Below, piece after piece: positions 10,133 to 22,491 of a stretch of 64,000 bases of DNA; position 1 is the first letter of the stretch; the number at the start of each line of letters is the position of its first letter. Both the position numbers and the translations under genes were made by a program. Under the pieces are notes generated by a model. It did not search any database. It was not told the origin of the DNA and worked only from the letters and a program-made list of their open reading frames with translations. The DNA comes from Ilex aquifolium (Eukaryota; Streptophyta; Magnoliopsida; Aquifoliales; Aquifoliaceae), in contig OX637391.1 in the NCBI GenBank assembly GCA_951799425.1, positions 12,328,051 through 12,392,050 of the forward strand, written 5' to 3'.

Positions 10133-12620
10133 TCACTGATGATCCGTCTCATCATATATCTCCTCCTACATGAAAGATAACAATGCAGAGGCATGAATTT
10201 CTTGAGGAACTAAATACCCAAGTAGAAGAGGAGAGAGAAACAAATGATTTTCCATACTTTGAGCAGCTCCTCAATGACATCTTCCATTGTTATTACACCA
10301 ATGACTTCCTCTTCTTCAGTGAGTGTTGGAAGCTGGTTGTCATTTAAATGCAGGACCTCGGGATAAAGTTCTTCTGACCACCTCCTACTCCTTGAGTTTT
10401 CCCTACGTGAAACGTTTGCGCTTCTGGGCAAACCCTTCAACTTCCTGAGGGACCTCTTGCTGCCCAAGCTTTTCTTTAGGGCCTGGCTTTCTCCTTGGAT
10501 GTCCACTCTCACTTCTCTCACTAACCCATATTTTTATTTTCAGGGCAGAAGAGAAAAGAGTAAAAGAATGTACTTTGAAAGAGTATGCACACCAAAATAC
10601 AAAGTCTATGCTCACCATCGGTTGAGAGATTGCAGGCTGGCTGCTCCACCTTGGCTTTTGGTTGTCTTATGACAGCAACCATGTGACTCAGACCTTTTTG
10701 AAACTCATTTAGCATGTCGTATAGAGGCATTGTCTCTGGAACTCTAGTACACCAAATTAACGCAAGTTTTTACAACTATGTTATTTTTTTCAACCAAAAA
10801 AAAAAAAAAAGAAAGAGCTTCGGCTACTTAAAATACCTTGGAATCCGACGAATAGTGACGTTTTTTATAGGCACCCCATCTGCTGGTTTCAGGGTCACTA
10901 AATTTTTCACCTGCAATTTGCAAGTAACATGTCAATGGCATGCCACAATGTAGCAATGTTTGTAGTGAAATAATTTGTTGAACTGTTCTCAAGGTAATTG
11001 ACAAGAAATTACCAGAATAAGTCCAATTATATTTCTTGGTTGCTCATAATAGACTGGCACTCTGCTATGTCCCTTCTCCAAGATCAAATTCATCAAAGCC
11101 CTGATACATAGTTATAACGATTAATGTGTTGTGCACCTCATGGTATAACGAAACAAATTGAAAAGAAACCTGTTTCTGTTTATGTTAGCAGAGATACAAC
11201 ATACTTGTCAAGTTTAGTGTTGATGTCAATTGCAAAAGTTTCAGATATAGGAGTCATTGCATCCTTGGCTGTTTTCTCAGTGAGTTCAAGTGCTCCTGCG
11301 ATGATAGTCGTCTCGTCCTGTGACAATTCTCCACCTTTCCCAGCCTGCTTACCCACCAAGAGATCGAAAAACCCGAATTAGAAAACCTATCCTTTGACTA
11401 TTCGACAACGAAGAAGAACAGAACAATACATACCTCATTACCATGCAAATCAACCAATGTAATCAACTCTGCTCGACGGAAAAGAGCTACATGTCCTTTC
11501 CCCAACACAAGATCTAATAGCTATAAGAATAAACAAAAGTTTAGTGGCTGACAGGAACAAACACTTGATGATGAAGAACCTCATACATATGAAACGTCAA
11601 AATCCATAGCTTTAAGTGATAAATATCTATTTTGTAAACTAGGTAGCAAGAGCAGTGATATCCTAGAAGGTACAACCTTGCTTATTGGATATGCCACAGG
11701 AAAACAGATCCAAACAAGAACACGAACCATTGGAGCCATTGCTGCACCCACCACCAAACCGTACCGGGAGCATACAGATTGTGGCATAATCTATGATCAA
11801 AACAAAGATATCATTACCTTAAAATGGATGTAAGAAAATTCCCTATCCTACCTAGGGAAGCTCTAGTCCAAGAATGTTTTAAAACAAGCTAGCAAAAACA
11901 CTGTACACCCATTTGTCCCACATAAACTTATAGATGTAGAAGTTTGGGAGACTGACCTCTCCAACAAAAAGTATTAATGTCACCGAAATAAGAATAGCAC
12001 CCCAATCCGGAACCAGATTATCAAGAAAAACAGGAAGTGCCTGGAAACGAACAAAATGCCTATGTTGTAATATCTTAGGTTGTTTGTGAAACAAATAAGT
12101 TTAAAATCATCCCCTACAGCTGCTTACCTCCATAGCCGCGGCATTGCTGATTAAGAGCGTGCAAAGCAATAGATGTTGATTCTTCACAACTGCCAAAATC
12201 TTGGCTGCAATCAGGAGTAAGAACTGTAAATATCGTCTTGTGCAGCGCTCAGTTTCTGTCTGTAGTTGCTAATTATGCAATAGTAGTTAAGTGGTTTTAG
12301 TTTGAAAGCATTTTACGCGATGCATCGCAAATTAGCCAAACATAATTTGCACAACTTGCAACAACTTTACGAGAATTAGGCGATGAAGAAGGGAGAGGGA
12401 TACACATACAGGCATGGAGACGGTCACTTGGCTTTCCTGACTTGGCAAGAACTTCAAGATCGACGAGGCTCATGGACATGAGGCCTAGTGTGAGTCCAGA
12501 CATCATCCCAGCAAATAAAACTAACATAGCAATTATTATGACATACACGAAGAACTGTGTTTCACAGCATTTGTAGTACTTTACATGATGGAGAGTATCT
12601 GTATTGTTCCCTGTTGCCAT
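10133..12620 (-). CDS. DUF21 and CBS domain membrane protein (CNNM/CorC-like; At2g14520/At4g33700 type)
   Basis: I place eleven exons, all with GT-AG borders and consistent phase: 12620-12410, 12204-12128, 12040-11957, 11790-11677, 11520-11434, 11344-11205, 11100-11013, 10910-10837, 10743-10616, 10520-10258 and 10165-10133, giving 432 aa, close to the plant family length of about 420-430. The N-terminal half is the DUF21/CNNM transmembrane domain ([20 protein letters not shown] near residues 33-52, then three further hydrophobic segments ending [15 protein letters not shown]). The CBS pair begins at [14 protein letters not shown] and [11 protein letters not shown], and ends [18 protein letters not shown] basic, serine-rich linker lies between the two CBS halves. 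Relatives are linked to Mg2+ and other divalent metal homeostasis; the plant proteins are poorly characterised. The end [10 protein letters not shown] is a few residues shorter than the Arabidopsis proteins as I recall them. The start is supported by alignment of the CCETQFF block near residue 18. Confidence 0.92.
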
Positions 12621-14129
12621 TCAATCCAATTACTTTCTTCTTCTTCTTTTTTTTGGCAAGTGACCTTAGCTACTGTTTCTATCAACTTACTTAATGTGGG
12701 TAGATGAAAAAGCCAACATAGCCGGAGAATCAGAGGATGAAGAGGTAGGACAGGCAAGAAACTCCATGAATTAAGATTGTTGGAGCTTGTTTCCAACGCT
12801 GGGAATATAATTATATTCGTCTCTTCAACTTCACTCTTCTTACTAACCCCAAAAAACAAAAACTTCACTGCTTTTTTTTGCCATTTGCTTCTTTTATAAG
12901 CGACGAGAGTGAGCCTTTTATGGAGTGTTGAAAGATGGGGCCACAAACTTGACGGAGACTACGTTACGAGAAAAGAGAAATTCTAGTTGTTTTTTGAGCT
13001 TGAGAGTAATCGGCGTAAATTTAAATACCTTTTTCTCTCTCTCTTCCCTCCATCAAAAAAAGAAAAAAGAAACCCAACCAAAAACCCCCTCCTTCCTTCC
13101 CTCTCCACCTCTTTTATCTCTTCTTACAAAAAGCTTCAAAGATTTACATCCACCAAACAGTTGGGTTATCCAAAAGTTTTAATTTTGAAATTTTGTGTTT
13201 CTTTTAACAGCAAGAGAACAGGGAGTTAATTGCTAATAGCTTTTCAAATGTTGAGAACCATCTCTCACATGGGAAGCTCCACTCATTCTCGTACCTTACT
13301 TTAACGTACATATCTCAAGTCCAATCCTCTTCGTCCTCAATCTTCAAACTTTCCATTAATCCATTACACTCAATCCATCAAAACCCATCCTTCACTTTCT
13401 TTTTTTCTTTTTTTCACATCCAGAACCCCACCAACTGAGCTCATTTAGACCCGTGGCCAGTAATCAACTTGAACTCACGTGCAAAACCTCCTCTTGGGTT
13501 AAATCTAAGAGAGGTGGTCTAAGGAACATTTTCACTTTGTAGAGTATCGAACCGTTAACCAATGTCAACTTAAAATATCTATCAAACAGTCGACTATCAC
13601 TTAGACTAACCTCTTAATTCTATTTGTGTTCACGCAACTCGATTATCGAGCATAAGTTTTTACTCAATCAATCAAATTAAGTGATAAATCAATTCGTACT
13701 ACAACCAACATCAAAACTAGAGATGTCAAGTGATTGACATATTTTTAAATACGATTATTTATCGTAATTTGATGAGTATGCTTTATGGACCATGAAATTG
13801 AGTAGTGGACCAGCAAAACTCAACCTGTGGGAAGGCCTAATGTTGGGCCTTACGAGTAAGCCATCAAAAACAAGGCCCAAACCAGCCCAGCCATGATTTG
13901 GGATGCTAACCTTCTAATTTGACTATTTCTTTCTAGGATACAACAATCTGACAGTTTCGCAATATGACTCTAGTCAATCCTACACATGTGATTGAGTCCA
14001 AAGCTCCGCTAGTAAAAACACTCTTCTTTGGTTTGAATTCAATTGCGTTAACTATGTTGTGAAAAATTGTAATGTATTGGATGGTGTTCAAAAAATTCAA
14101 ATAGATGTCCTATTTATAGGTTCGTAAAA
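12621..14129. other. CBS gene 5' flank with pyrimidine-rich tract, then intergenic
   Basis: The minus-strand 5' UTR and promoter of the CBS gene should lie in the first few hundred bases. A CT-rich stretch at about 13030-13110 is the only marked compositional feature. No other gene was recognised up to the AT-rich repeat at 14130. Confidence 0.4.
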
Positions 14130-14545
14130 CCTTCTAGAGTTCATGTATTTAACTCATGCATGTATACATAATGAACATATACATATACATATATAAAATA
14201 ATGATTAATTCATGAATACAAATCATTTACGAATGTACATGTATAAGTTTATGTATATAATTTATACAAATATCTAAAAAATATGATTCATTTATAAAAA
14301 TAATGAATATATACATGCATTCAATAAATAGTGTATATGTACATATATGTAGTTATGCATATGTGTAATATCATAATACATGTATATAACCTTTATACAT
14401 TGTATATAATGAAAAATGTTCATGTATCTACATTATATATTCATCTCATAAATATAATTCATGCATAAGAATCATGAATATATATATCGAATGATATTCA
14501 TGTATAAACATGATACATGTACCCAATGATCTATATGTACAATTC
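14130..14545. repeat. Degenerate ATGTA/TACAT-rich low-complexity repeat
   Basis: Words such as CATGTATA, ATACATGTA, GAATATATACATG and ATTCATG recur dozens of times on both strands with no fixed period. It looks like an old, drifted minisatellite and has no coding capacity. Confidence 0.7.
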
Positions 14546-14615
14546 TATAATATAAATCAGCGCAAACTTCAATAGACTCATTCTACAGTATCAAATAAAC
14601 TCATCTAACGACCAC

Positions 14616-15967
14616 TGATGAGTGCGCGAAAGTGCATTCTAAATACCCTATTATTTGATTAAAATGCAAAAATGTGAATAGAAATAATTGGATATAATTT
14701 ATATTATTGAATTTAATATCTATTCACATTGAGATATATTTGAGCATCATTTTATAATGTTTTAAATCTTAAATATTGCATTATTGGTTGGTGAAAGATA
14801 ATTTACAATTGGGCTTTTATATTTGTTTTTATTTTGATGACAGCCCATGGAGTAAAAAGAGCTGAAATTGATGCAGCTGTCAATTGGACCCATCACTCAA
14901 CAGATTTGGGCTTTAGGGGCTGAAGAAGAAAAGCTGAAATCAAAAAGGATTGAAATAGAAAAGTTGAAAAAGAGAAGGGAGGAAGATGTTATTTTTAAAA
15001 CAAGGAGTTAGAGTTTTAATAAAAAAAAAACCCTTTCTTTTTCCTTGCATGTGGCGGCTGGACTTTGGCTTTGACCTTTTCATATATAAAAGGCTGGCTT
15101 TTTCATTCTTAGGAGGTGTGTGACGGCTGGAGAAAAACAGAAGGTGGGAGGAGGCGCTGTTCTGGGAAAAAGGCAGACGACGAAACAGAGAGCAGAAACA
15201 GGCCGATGACCACCGGTTTGTTTTATTTTTTTTGGGAGATTTTTGTTGTCCAGTATATTTATGGGTAACTAAATTCTCAAGTAAGGCGAGGGTTGAACTT
15301 GCACAATAGATGATAGTTTATTTATTTTTAATTTATGCATTTGATTTCTAATTAGTAAAACTCTTTTGTTTTATCATTCTCAATTTATTGTTGAGGTTTT
15401 CTTCTCCGAATAGTCATAGAATTTATTCTGTTTATGGATTCAGTCATGCTTTTTCTATTAAATGGATTAGTTCTTTGATTATGTTTGGATCAATTATTTA
15501 TCTATATTGATTTAATTCTTTGCTGCAATATTGCTTCTTGAGTATATTGTCGTCGTTGAATTTTCTCAATAGTGATAATAATTTACGTGTTTTCAAAGTG
15601 GGGAATGATTTTTCAAAAGGGTTACATGTGGTTTGATCTTGGTTTATAAATCTATACCTTCCGGTTGGGAATTTTGGGAATTGAATTCCTAATTGAGTTA
15701 TTCAATGAATTAAGAATAATTAAAATACCAGATTTGTGCAAGGGATTCCCGTCGCTTTACTGTTTGTCAAATTTGAGTACTTTTTACGTTAGTCACTTTG
15801 TTTCACTTTAATTTGCATTTTAAAATTAATCTTTATTCTCCAGTAATCATTTAATATTTTTCTTTAGTTTCTTTGTTCCTATCTATTATTCTTTTAATTT
15901 GTCTCTCTGTGGAATCGACACCCCAAAGCTGTGCTACAATTACCGTGTTATTCTTTGGGCGTAATCA
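14616..15967 (+). mobile_element. Solo LTR with 5-bp target duplication
   Basis: The 1352-bp sequence begins TGATGAGTGCGCGAAAGTGC and ends GGGCGTAATCA, with TG...CA ends, and is flanked on both sides by ACCAC (14611-14615 and 15968-15972). Near its 3' end it contains the motif CTCTGTGGAATCGACACCCC, often seen near the 3' end of long LTRs in plants. No internal region, primer site or polyprotein is present, so the element was reduced to one LTR, presumably by recombination between its two LTRs. The superfamily cannot be decided from an LTR alone. Confidence 0.85.
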
Positions 15968-15972
15968 ACCAC

Positions 15973-17491
15973 CAATATCCCTCTCAAAACCATTCACATT
16001 GAATTTCCTCCCCCTTCCCCCCTCCCCCCAAATCTATCATTTCTCTTTGCATCGTGTATTCAGACACGGGTTACCCATAATATATATATATATAAATGAA
16101 TGAATCCATTAATTAATCTCATTGGTACAATAAATTATATATTAATATTAAAATATACTAACATTTGTACCGTAATCTTATCCCGCACCCAATTAAAAAC
16201 AAACTTTCCATATGATTTTTTTTTTCAGAAATAAAATGTATTTACCTCGGAAACCTATTTTCAAACATTATCAAACGAAATGAGATTTTTAGAAATATGT
16301 AATTTTGCTGTCACCTGAATAGTTAGGTATCAATCTGCATCAAACATGCATTCATGCACTATAGCTTTAATCTTACCAACAAGGAATTTTCAGACTCCCA
16401 TTTGGAAGAAAACTGTGCTGATCTCTTTTCCTTGCTTGACCGAGCAATTACTCGAAAAGGTAAGAGAATCGTACCATTCCAAAAAATAAGTCGAACTTTT
16501 AATTTTTAATTGAATGATTTATAATTATTGACAAAAAAATAAAAAAAAATGCACACATGGCGTACGTGTTTTTATTAACTAAAAAATAAAAATATAATAT
16601 CAAAAAATACGTTTCAATAACATAATATACTTGAAATATCCATTAAAGCAACTTTAGACGCAGTCAATCTTTTCCAGCACTGTGCTCCACACATCACCTC
16701 CACTCTCCTTTGGACTTCAGAGTTCAGAGCAAGTACACACACATGATGGTCACATAACAATACCCGAAAAAAGTACTTGTAATCATGCATTATGGTTTAG
16801 ATTATTTGTACTTTTAATTCAATAATAAAGTAAAATTTGTTCACGTACCATGATCTTGTTGAAAAAAAAAATGGAGAACTAGTTTTTTGTACCATAGTAC
16901 TACCCTATTTAATATTAGACACTTCATGAAGACCCAAAATGGTCGAAAATGCTAGCGATTACACAAGTTTTTGCACACTTCGGTTACACAATCGCCGTTT
17001 ATTGAGAAAGGTTTTTGGTATTGGCTGAGGCATTGCAATTTTTTTTTTTTTTTGTGTCATCCATACAACTTACTCTATGCCCTAGTATCTTTTACTAGTT
17101 TTTTTTGAGGTAAATGATTTTACTGTTAAATATCATCACAAAATTTTATTTAAAGGATTTATTCTTTTGCAAATTTTACCTCTTGAAGGTTTGAATAGCT
17201 CAATGAATCTTTTTTATGAAGTAAGAAACTCATTTGATTAAAATGAGTAATTACTCATTAAGCAAAAATGTTGAAAGAGGTGAAGTGAATATTAAACTTT
17301 TAAGATCAATTACATTCATGATTATGGAGTGAATTTTTCTCTAATATATTTTATTTTCAATTTTCTAGTTGGCAGATCATTTATCATTCATTCAAGTGAG
17401 ATTCATTATATAAAAGTAAGTTTTTCACTCATTAATGATGAATGATCAGTCAAGAAGAGAATTGAGAGAAGAAAATATTAGAGAATATCTA
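15973..17491. other. AT-rich intergenic sequence
   Basis: Contains a short (TA)n run near 16080-16094 and several A or T runs. No gene, RNA or recognisable transposon seen. Confidence 0.5.
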
Positions 17492-17499
17492 AATCGATA

Positions 17500-17657
17500 A
17501 TAGTAATGCTATACTAACCAAATTTGGAGATCAAATGACATGGCAGCTGACTTGGGCTTATTTATTTGGTGTCATGTCATTTGGGCCCCAATAAAAACTT
17601 CAAATGACATACTGTCATGTTATTTGGACTCCAAATTTGGTCAGTGTAGCATTACTC
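17500..17657. mobile_element. hAT-type MITE with 8-bp target duplication
   Basis: The 158-bp element is bounded by AATCGATA at 17492-17499 and 17658-17665, a perfect 8-bp duplication. The ends are inverted repeats of about 40 bp: AGTAATGCTATACTAACCAA on the left against AGTAATGCTACACTGACCAA as the complement of the right. The interior repeats CAAATGACAT words. It has no coding capacity. Confidence 0.85.
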
Positions 17658-18294
17658 AATCGATAAAGGAGTGGTCCCAAACAATTAAACAGCATTATGC
17701 AATGAACTGGTTCACTAAGATACAAGAATCCAAAACAACCAAACCACCAAACACACAAAAGACAGACAAAAAAAAGTGCATGTATCTTCAACTTCCACAT
17801 AAGTAAAAGAACAAAGCTTTTTACAAACCCTATGGAATGCCTCTCAAACTTCCTCTATATGAACCATGAAGAGGTACACATATAAGTACCCAGGGAAGAG
17901 TGTTGGAAAAGTTCATCATACTCCTAAGTTCAGAACAGTTCATCTTGGTTGGAGTTCATAGGATAATTCATGGAATAGAGTACTCTTCTCATGGGATTTG
18001 CTCATGTATGCATTTCTAGATGAAAAATAGCATCTTAACAAAGGCACTGTTGATGGCTACAATCTGGAATCATCCTTCAATGGGGATTCCTCCAAATATA
18101 ATTTATGCCCTAGCCTTGTCTCACAAAACTGGCCAAGCTTTCAGAAGTTTTTACAGAAGAGAAAGACACAGGAACAAAAAAAATTACCTTAAATTTAGAT
18201 GATGATTTTCTATCATACTTCCCATTACCAAAACAATTAGGAAGATAAAACGTGAAACACAGATTCTTCCTTTTTTTTTTACAGTAAAAATAGA

Positions 18295-18446
18295 GGAGTA
18301 ATACTACTTGGGGCCTAATTTGAGAACTTAATGTATTTGTTAATTGGATTAATATTGGTTATCACCGTATCAGTATAGGATGAAGTTCACTAACAATTCC
18401 ACAGCCACAATGCATTAGGTCCCTAAATTAGGTACAAATATTATTA
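18295..18446. mobile_element. hAT-type MITE
   Basis: Direct repeats AAAAATAGAG at 18286-18295 and 18446-18455 (an 8-10 bp duplication) bracket an element whose ends are imperfect inverted repeats (AGTAATACTACTTGGGGCCT against AATAATATTTGTACCT). It is related to the copies at 2396, 27979, 35194 and 60603. Confidence 0.7.
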
Positions 18447-18455
18447 AAAATAGAG

Positions 18456-19611
18456 ATAAAGTTTTTTTTCGGAATGTATAATTTTCATTGGTGAGAATAT
18501 ATCTAGGTGTTTATGAGAATGGGGAGTCCCCATATATAGTTGAGTAACAAAAACATAGCCTAACTAAAGTGGCCTGCAAATCTTGCTTTATTTAGGTTAG
18601 CACCCCAAAAGATTTACCAAAATATAATTTCAGGTTGTGAACTAAGCTAATAACAATGTCCAAATTAAGTAAGCTGTTTATTAACATATCAAGTTAGACA
18701 ACTAGCTAGTTGGAAGATGCAAATTCTGCACCAGTTGATGATTCTGAGGAGACTTCTTGAACTTCAAGGAATACATCCTTTCCACAATGGTATACAAGGT
18801 AAAATTCAAAAGGACTACATTGGTGTATATATGATTCAAATAGAACTATGAACATTTTTGTCGTTGGCTACCATGTACTTTGTGTTAGGAGCCGTACCCA
18901 CATAACTAATGCATTGTGCTTTCACAACTCTTTATTATTGTTAATACAGACATGAAGATAACAATAAAGGGATGCAGCCAGTTTGGATGCCCTACTAGCT
19001 AGAGCCGAGCAAGTTGTGGCCAAAACGTCAAAGCACCTTTCCAACTTTACAATACAGCCTTTTCATGGTAGGTTAGAAGGAGTTTTGTGACAATATATAT
19101 CAGCCCATGTGTTGATGATGAAAAAATAATCTATCCCTCTTACCTTATGGTTAAACAATCAGCACAGTTTAAAATACTGTCATTGGAACATAGTAATTTG
19201 AGCTAATATCGTGATATAAAGACGTGTCTCTTTCAAACATATTAGAGATACCTGTGTGGCCGGAAAGTATATGCAGATCATAACCAATACACTCAACAAG
19301 GAATGTGACCAGAAAGTATAGGGTTCGACCCTCTGGCCGAATTACTTGCTAGTATGATTCCTCAAATTCAGGCTCCTAAAATTCCGCATTCAGCACCAGC
19401 CACAAGTTAAAAGAAAGGAAATTTAGTTTTAATTAAAGGAATGTGCCAATCAAGCAGATATGAAGAATCTCACTAATCAGTATGAAAGTGATAGTGCAAC
19501 ATAAACAGTATCTGGGACTCTGAGTTCAATGGGTACAAGTACAATGGAATACCGACACAAAACCCCTACTGCTAAAAGAAACTTACACCAACACATAAAT
19601 ATACTGTACTG
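18456..19611. other. Intergenic sequence and MYB gene 3' flank
   Basis: No gene or repeat recognised. The portion nearest 19611 should include the 3' UTR of the minus-strand MYB gene. Confidence 0.4.
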
Positions 19612-20912
19612 TTATTGCAGCCCAAGATACCTCGGCTCTCCATCTAGGCAATTTTGTGGCATTTCTTGTCGGCAAATCTCAGAACCAGAGACCATCGGAG
19701 TGTAAACCAGAGAGCATATGTCTTCCCAACTGGTACTTTCCACAGAACTATTTCCAATGCTACTGTTGACCATGTCTCCCCCTGAAAAACTCTCAAACCC
19801 ATCAAATTGTTGTTTACAATACACCATGTCATCGAGTTCGATCGGGAAGTTGGTTTCTCGAATCATGTTCGGAACTTCCCCATTGATAATGTATTGGGTG
19901 TTTGGCAATTGAGAAAAAGAACTACTCATGTTGATGAAATTCCCATACAGTTGGTCTTGGAAGGAGAAATTATTAGAAGGGTATTGAAAATTTGTGATGG
20001 TGGTGGTGGTGTTTGATTGATGATGATCGTCGTAAAAGTTTCCCCCTAGCTTGATCAGCAAGGTCCTGATAGATTCTTGGTCTTTAAGATAAGGTTCTTG
20101 GTTCGGGTTCGAATTCAGATTCGGATTCAATACTGGCATGGCCATGGCCACAGGTAGCTCCGCCCATAAAGGATCTAGGTTCATGGCCTCAGAAGCCACA
20201 AAATTCCCTCTTTCCATCTTCATTTCTTGCTTCGCAGTGGCACAGCTCGTGCGCCGAGCTTGTTGTTCCTTTCGTTGCTTGCCTAGTAGCTTCTTCTTCA
20301 GCCTGGTGTTCCAGTAGTTTTTAATATCATTATCTGTTCGTCCAGGCAATTGAGCTGCAATAATAGACCACCTTTGTAGTCCAAAATGGAAACATGATCA
20401 GCCTTTTTGAGCCCATCAATTAAGAAAGAAAACTAACTTTAAAATCGCAGAAAAGTAAGAATTATTAATAGTTATTAACCATAGTGATGGATATACTGTT
20501 GAATTTAATTACCTGCTCCCAATAGTTATATAGAGGTTGCAAATTATGTTTTCTTCTTCCTCTGAAAACCCTCCATGCTTGATGTTTGGTCTGAGATAAT
20601 TCAACCATCTAAGCCGACAACTCTTTCCACATCTCTTAAGACCTAAAGTATAAAATAAAAAACCATGTCACTTAAGCTTTAACTGAATTCAGATGGAGGA
20701 ATGAGTTAATTCGATATAAACACATATATACACACGGAGAGAGAGAGAGAGAGAGAGAGTGATCCCATGTTTGTACCTATTTTCTGGGGTAAGGCGATCC
20801 AGTTGCCGCCGGTGCCGTGGTTCTCGATGTAAGCTTTGAGTTTGGTATCTTCCTCCGGCGACCATGGGCCTTTCTTGACGTTGGCTTTGTCACAGCAAGG
20901 AGCTCTCCCCAT
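19612..20912 (-). CDS. R2R3-MYB transcription factor, RAX/MYB36/MYB87 type (subgroup 14)
   Basis: Three exons (20912-20777, 20642-20513, 20371-19612) with GT-AG borders and consistent phase give 341 aa. The start is set at [18 protein letters not shown], the standard N-terminus of this subgroup; two upstream in-frame Met codons are ignored because this start is conserved. R2 runs to [16 protein letters not shown], and R3 includes [20 protein letters not shown] followed by [11 protein letters not shown]. Intron positions are those usual for R2R3-MYB genes. Members control axillary meristem initiation (RAX) or Casparian strip formation (MYB36); which role applies is not decidable here. The C-terminal half is Asn/Ser/Gln-rich with an acidic end, as expected of an activation region. 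A (GA)n run sits in intron 1 close to the donor site. Confidence 0.93.
20739..20760. repeat. (GA)n microsatellite in MYB intron 1
   Basis: About 11 GA units lie 16 bp from the exon 1 splice donor. On the transcribed strand this is a CT-rich run early in the intron. Confidence 0.95.
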
Positions 20913-21424
20913 GTTTTTTTCTGGGTGTGTTGTTGTGAGGTTTATGTTGCTTTCTACGTCTAAATATACTTTGATGAGAGAGAGAAAGAGCCTATAATAG
21001 CTGGAGAAGGAGAGACATGGAATGGAATGATCAGCTGATTTCAAAAAGTGGTGTGGAAAAAAGATGACCTTTTTTGTTTAAATAATGGGAAGATTTGAAA
21101 TGCCAGAACAGGAGACTAATTGTTTTCTCATTGTCTTTCTTACTCCAGAATCTATATAATATATCATATCATTCATTCTCCTTTTCTCTCTCTCTCTCTC
21201 TGGCACACAGACACACACAGATCCTGATCGTTCATTTGATATCTGTGTTTGTTGGGCTATCTTCAAGAAAATGAGCATGTAATCAGAGAGATCATATGAA
21301 GCTAATCAAACTTGACTGCAAAAATTCGGCGTCATAATTTGCTTTACACAGTAATGTTTCTTGAAAAAATGTTTTTAATAACATAAATAAAATACTATTT
21401 GAATCTAATTTGAGGATAACACTA
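20913..21424. other. MYB 5' flank
   Basis: This is the probable promoter and 5' UTR of the MYB gene. It contains CT/GA-rich stretches near 20975-20990 and 21184-21205. No specific regulatory site can be claimed. Confidence 0.45.
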
Positions 21425-21432
21425 ATTAGCAG

Positions 21433-22151
21433 CAGGTCAGTCAATGAATTAGATTTTGATCCGAATTCTAATCGGATAAGATATAGATTAATATTTTTTA
21501 CCGTTAATTTGAACCCAAATCTGAATCTGATTAGGGGTGTTAATCGAGTCAAGTTTTGCGAGCTTAAACCCGAGCCTATCGAGCTTGTTTTTTTAAACGA
21601 GTTTAAAAAATTGTTCAAACTCGGCTTGTTTAGAAAATGAGCCGAGCCCGATCTCGGGCCGAACCCGAGTAGCTCGATTATTTTACATGTAAACAAGCCG
21701 AGTCTTCTAAGCTCATTTTTTTAAACGAATCTAAAAAATTGTTTAAACTCAACTCGTTTAGAACACGAGTCGAGTTCGAGCTGAGTCTTATCCGAGCCAA
21801 GCCCGAGTAGCTCGTCTCGATTAACACCCTTAAATCTGATACATTATATTTAACGGATTCGGATTTGAATGTACTTATATCCGATTCGATTATGATCGGA
21901 TTCAAATTATTTATATATTAATATTAAAAAAATAAAATGATTATTTAAAAAATTTAGTTGAAATTTTTGTATAATTTGTTAAAAATTAGTTAATTAAATT
22001 ATTCGTTTCGGATCAGATTTCGGATAATTAACGGATTCGAATATGAACCACGAAAATAAAATTCGTCGGATTATTGGATTGAATTTGAATCAAATTTTTA
22101 AAATCGAATTCAAATTTGGATCAACCAAAATCCGATCTATTAACTTACCTA
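21433..22151. mobile_element. hAT-like non-autonomous element hosting a second element
   Basis: The ends are inverted repeats (CAGGTCAGTCAATGAATTAG against TAGGTAAGTTAATAGATC as complement). The flanks ATTAGCAG (21425-21432) and ATTGGTAG (22152-22159) match at six of eight positions, consistent with an aged 8-bp duplication. The arms are rich in TCCGAATTC and GGATTCGAAT words. A related element lies at 33033-33443. The interior is interrupted by the element at 21532-21832. Confidence 0.7.
21532..21832. mobile_element. hAT-like MITE nested in the preceding element
   Basis: A 301-bp element with ends TAGGGGTGTTAATCGAG and, as complement, TAAGGGTGTTAATCGAG, flanked by perfect AATCTGAT copies at 21524-21531 and 21833-21840. 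The interior has two diverged tandem units built on GAGCTTGTTTTTTTAAACGA and GAGCCGAGCCCGA words. Its duplication is intact while that of the host element has decayed, so it is the younger of the two. Confidence 0.85.
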
Positions 22152-22491
22152 ATTGGTAGAAGTAAAAATGTCTTTCATTGCAGAAGAAATTTGTTCTAGT
22201 TACACTTGTTTCATCAACACAAAACTATTGAGAATTTTTGGTCATTGGTTTTAGTATTACTCCTAAAAAAACAAAGGCTGCCAAATCCTTGCACAGTTGG
22301 ATGTGAACATATAACCAAGACCAAGCATGGAATGATAAAACTTTTTATGTTCATATATAGTAGAGAAAAAGCTAGACCGAAAAGAATTGAGGGATTTAAA
22401 TCGTCATCTTCTAACAACCATTTTCTTTTTTCAGTTTTGGTAGGTAGACCGAATGGCCAACCAGAAGGAAGTTGCAGTGCTACTTCGAGGT

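Noticed and set aside
20913-21044. Upstream in-frame Met codons extending the MYB protein
   Set aside because: The MGRAPCC start is conserved across the subgroup. The upstream residues match nothing and are likely 5' UTR.
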